NCBI GenBank assembly: GCA_045652765.1
Contig: JAZOLG010000029.1
Coordinates: 1 to 64,000, forward strand
DNA from: UBA1231 sp045652765
GTDB taxonomy: Bacteria > Bacillota_I > Bacilli_A > ML615J-28 > CAG-313
Direction: 5' to 3'
Length of the DNA: 64,000 nt
Numbering within the stretch: position 1 is the stretch's first letter; the number at the start of each line of letters is the position of its first letter. Below the pieces are notes generated by a model. That model did not search any database, was not told the origin of the DNA, and saw nothing but the letters and a program-made list of their open reading frames with translations. The translations under genes were made by a program, and so were the position numbers. Of this stretch, positions 61,324 to 64,000 are shown one piece after another.

Positions 61324-63939
61324 ATGAAAAGTTACAAAGATGTAATTGATCAATTACAAACTAATGAGACATTAGGATTAACTAAACAACAAGTTGAAGC
61401 ACAACAACAAAAGTTTGGTCCTAATGCTTTACAAGAAAAAAAGAAAACACCATTAATTATTAAATTCTTAGCTGAGTTTAAAGATTTTATGGTTATCATT
61501 TTATTGATTGCTGCTGTAGTATCAGTTATCGCAGATCATGACGAATGGATTGAAAGTTTAATTATTCTAATTGTAGTATTAGTAAATGCAGTTTTAGGTG
61601 TAGCGCAAGAAAGCAAAGCTGAGAAATCTCTAGAAGCTTTAAAAAAATTAAGTACACCTAGTGCGAAAGTCATACGTGATGGTGTAAGTATTAAAATTAA
61701 TTCCAGTGAAATTGTTCCTGGTGATATTTTACTAGTCGAAGCGGGTGACTTTGTTCCAGCAGATGCAATGATTATCGAGTCAGCAAATCTAGTAGTGGAT
61801 GAATCAGCATTGACTGGTGAGTCAGTACCGGTTAATAAAAATAATCAAACAATTGAAAAAGATGATGTAGCAATAGGTGATATGACTAATTGTTTGTTTT
61901 CTTCTACTTATGTAACTTATGGTCGCGGTAAAGCAGTTGTCACTGGAACTGGTATGAATACTGAAATTGGTAAAATAGCTGGAATGCTAATGAATGAAGA
62001 AAATACACAAACTCCACTTCAACATAAACTTGATCAAATTGGTAAAGCAATTGGTATTATATGTATTTTTGTATGTGTTGTTGTGTTCGCAATGGAATTC
62101 TTTGCGTTAAATCCAATTACACAAGCAGGTGTTACTGAAGCATTTATGACAGCTGTTGCTTTGACAGTAGCTGCTATCCCAGAAGGACTTGCCACAGTTG
62201 TTACGGTTGTACTTGCAATTGGTGTTGACAAGATGGCAAAAAGAAAAGCCATTGTTAAAAAATTACCTGCTGTAGAAACTTTAGGATGTGCATCAATTAT
62301 TTGTAGCGATAAAACAGGTACATTAACTCAAAATAAAATGACAGTTGTTAAATATTATTATAATAATATTTTAAAAGATATTAGTGATAATTTAAATGAA
62401 AAAGAACAAACAATGATTGAATATTTCAGTCTTTGTAGTGATGCAAAATCAGAAGTTGTTGATGGAGAATTAAAAGAAATTGGTGATCCAACAGAAATAG
62501 CTTTAGTTGTTGCTTGCCAAAAATATGTAAAAAACAAGAAAATTAATGAAAGTGATCGCTTTGCTGATTTACCATTTGATTCTGATCGTAAAATGATGAC
62601 TGTAATTTATAAATATCAGGATAAATTTTTATCTATTACAAAAGGTGCTCCAGATATTATTTTACAACATTCGTCTTATAAACCAGATGAACAAAGAGCA
62701 TTGCTTGCTAATGAAGAAATGGCCAGCGATGCTTTAAGAGTTTTAGGTATTGGATATAGATTATTTGATACACTTCCAGAACTTACATCTGAAAATATTG
62801 AAAATGATTTAACATTTGTTGGACTTGTTGGGATGATTGACCCTGCAAGACCTGAAGTAAAAGAATCAATAAGACTTGCCTCTAATGCAGGTATTAGAAC
62901 GATTATGATAACTGGAGACCATGTAAAAACAGCTGAAGCGATCGCGAAACAACTTGGCATTTTGCGTGAAGGTGATTTAGCAATCGCATCAAGTGAATTA
63001 CAAAATATGAGTGATGAAGAGTTATATGAAAATATTGAGAAATATTCAGTATATGCACGTGTTGCTCCTGAGGATAAAGTTCGTATTGTTGAAACATGGC
63101 AAAAGAAAGGCCACATTGTTTCAATGACTGGCGATGGTGTAAATGATTCACCAGCATTGAAAAAAGCAGACATCGGTTGTGCAATGGGGATTACAGGAAC
63201 TGATGTTGCTAAAGAAGCATCGGATTTAGTTTTAGTTGATGATAATTTTGGTACTATTGTAGAAGCAATTAAACAAGGTCGAGGAATATATACTAACATT
63301 AAAAAGGTAGTTATGTATTTATTATCAAGTAATATTGGTGAAGTACTTGCTATTTTCCTAGCTTCTTTAATTTCTGCATTGTTTGTTGGTATAAATTTTG
63401 GAGATCCTTTATTACCAATTCACTTATTAATGGTTAATTTAGTTACAGATACATTCCCGTCGTTTGCTCTTGGTTGTGAGGCAACAGATGATGAAGTGAT
63501 GAACGAAAAACCTAGACCAAAATCTGAAGGTTTCTTCGCCCACAAAATAGGAATTGTAATTTGTCTAGAAGGGATCATGATTGGTTTGTTAACTTTTGCT
63601 GCATATGCAATTGGACATTTTATTGATGCTAATTCAGACTTAGGACATACTATGGCGTTTATGACACTAGCATCTTCACAATTATTCCATGCGTTTAATA
63701 TGAAATCAAACAAGTCAATTTTAAACAAGAAATTGTTTAATAATAAATGGCTACTAATCTCATTTGTCGCGTTAATGGCAGTACAAATGTTGTTGTGTTA
63801 TATTCCACCAATTGCAAGTGTTTTCCAATTAGTTCCATTACAAATTGAATACTTACTAATTTGTTTAGGTTTAGCTGCATCAACAATTGTAATTGTTGAA
63901 GTTGGAAAATTAATTATTAAACTAGCTCATAAAAAATAA
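61324..63939 (+). CDS. P2-type cation-transporting ATPase (probable Mn2+/Ca2+ efflux)
   Basis: A P-type ATPase (871 aa) close to the PMR1/SERCA-like Ca2+/Mn2+ group. It shows TGES (about 164-167), the PEGL ion site in TM4 (AAIPEGLATVV, about 285), the phosphorylated Asp in CSDKTGTLTQNKM (about 330), GDGVNDSPALKKAD (about 603-616), the TM5 text SSNIGEVLAIFLA and TM6 MVNLVTDTFPSFALG with Asn and Asp ion ligands. AAAGGAGAAATTG precedes the ATG. Because a Mn2+-sensing leader controls it, Mn2+ export is the most likely task; Ca2+ transport cannot be excluded. Confidence 0.93.
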   Translation: MKSYKDVIDQLQTNETLGLTKQQVEAQQQKFGPNALQEKKKTPLIIKFLAEFKDFMVIILLIAAVVSVIADHDEWIESLIILIVVLVNAVLGVAQESKAEKSLEALKKLSTPSAKVIRDGVSIKINSSEIVPGDILLVEAGDFVPADAMIIESANLVVDESALTGESVPVNKNNQTIEKDDVAIGDMTNCLFSSTYVTYGRGKAVVTGTGMNTEIGKIAGMLMNEENTQTPLQHKLDQIGKAIGIICIFVCVVVFAMEFFALNPITQAGVTEAFMTAVALTVAAIPEGLATVVTVVLAIGVDKMAKRKAIVKKLPAVETLGCASIICSDKTGTLTQNKMTVVKYYYNNILKDISDNLNEKEQTMIEYFSLCSDAKSEVVDGELKEIGDPTEIALVVACQKYVKNKKINESDRFADLPFDSDRKMMTVIYKYQDKFLSITKGAPDIILQHSSYKPDEQRALLANEEMASDALRVLGIGYRLFDTLPELTSENIENDLTFVGLVGMIDPARPEVKESIRLASNAGIRTIMITGDHVKTAEAIAKQLGILREGDLAIASSELQNMSDEELYENIEKYSVYARVAPEDKVRIVETWQKKGHIVSMTGDGVNDSPALKKADIGCAMGITGTDVAKEASDLVLVDDNFGTIVEAIKQGRGIYTNIKKVVMYLLSSNIGEVLAIFLASLISALFVGINFGDPLLPIHLLMVNLVTDTFPSFALGCEATDDEVMNEKPRPKSEGFFAHKIGIVICLEGIMIGLLTFAAYAIGHFIDANSDLGHTMAFMTLASSQLFHAFNMKSNKSILNKKLFNNKWLLISFVALMAVQMLLCYIPPIASVFQLVPLQIEYLLICLGLAASTIVIVEVGKLIIKLAHKK

Positions 63940-63941
63940 AA

Positions 63942-63973
63942 GAAACCGTTCATCTGAACGGCTTCTTTTTTTA
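63942..63973 (+). terminator. Rho-independent terminator after the P-type ATPase gene
   Basis: The arms GAAACCGTTCA and TGAACGGCTTC have a short loop and are followed by a T run. The last 27 bases of the window hold nothing I can assign. Confidence 0.88.
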
Positions 63974-64000
63974 TTTAATAATAATGTTGTCAATTGCTTT

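Noticed and set aside
61301..61327. Eight-codon frame overlapping the ATPase start
   Set aside because: It has no RBS of its own, lies in the terminator tail, and is explained by the RBS codons of the ATPase gene.
62676..63299. Reverse frame of 207 aa inside the P-type ATPase gene
   Set aside because: The forward strand holds essential motifs (GDGVND) over this stretch; the reverse has no RBS.
1..64000. Mycoplasma-type code (TGA as Trp)
   Set aside because: Trp is always TGG in the clear genes, and TGA ends sufS, yabP and other genes, so the standard code applies.
1..64000. CRISPR arrays, insertion sequences, prophage, attachment sites
   Set aside because: No regularly spaced repeats, transposase or integrase frames, or phage genes were seen.

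Overview
The window looks like the chromosome of an AT-rich anaerobe of the Bacilli/Mollicutes side of the Firmicutes (Erysipelotrichia, RF39, Izemoplasma or Acholeplasma-like; the exact taxon is inference). Supporting signs are very low GC, AGGAGG/GAGGTGAT ribosome binding sites, TTGACA-N17-TGnTATAAT promoters, a pyruvate:ferredoxin oxidoreductase, a SUF operon of the sufCDSUB type, and Firmicutes-type gene order. The genetic code is standard: TAA, TAG and TGA all end genes and Trp is TGG. There are no insertion sequences, phage genes or CRISPR arrays, and no gene-free stretch above 300 bases.

Layout. 0-7 kb: end of a ribosomal operon (rpsK tail with an unexpected in-frame TAA, rpoA, rplQ), a small insert (GNAT acetyltransferase and lipoprotein), then ecfA1-ecfA2-ecfT-truA. 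7-16 kb: exported and degradative functions (a chimeric oligopeptide-binding-type protein, an amidase lipoprotein, M28 and M18 aminopeptidases) and two DUF1292 proteins. 15.7-20.4 kb: thiN, tmk-holB-ricT-trmN6-like-rsmI. 20.4-21.3 kb: a reverse-strand protein that reads like a MurE ligase without its ATP loop. 21.5-25 kb: nifJ. 25-28 kb: an envelope operon with a DUF4004 regulator and a bactofilin. 28-33 kb: suf operon. 33-36.8 kb: a cassette of XRE regulator, alpha/beta hydrolase, membrane-fused MurF-type ligase and Ddl-type ligase. 36.9-38.3 kb: secreted Cys-rich proteins. 38.5-44.3 kb: tilS-ftsH-rqcP-maf, with hslO and yebC on the other strand. 44.4-49.8 kb: a hypothetical gene, a large M16C peptidase and another Cys-rich exported protein. 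49.8-53.2 kb: DtxR-family regulator divergent from feoA-feoB and a FeoB-associated protein. 53.3-57 kb: GNAT-like protein, lysS, yabP-yabQ, tRNA-Tyr and tRNA-Gln. 57-61 kb: HAAS/beta-helix membrane protein, glyA, mscL. 61-64 kb: a yybP-ykoY (Mn2+) riboswitch controlling a P2-type ATPase.

How it fits together. Iron import (feo) and Fe-S assembly (suf) would feed ferredoxin-linked metabolism (nifJ), with manganese efflux under riboswitch control. Exported binding proteins and peptidases suggest peptide scavenging. The wall-related signals are mixed: an amidase, MurF- and Ddl-like ligases and sporulation-type YabP/YabQ are present, while the MurE-like protein looks non-catalytic.

The strongest items for follow-up are the hydrolase/MurF/Ddl cassette with its own regulator, the MurE-like pseudoenzyme, a promoter embedded in a terminator arm before suf, the bactofilin operon with an operator inside its promoter, and the internal stop in rpsK.
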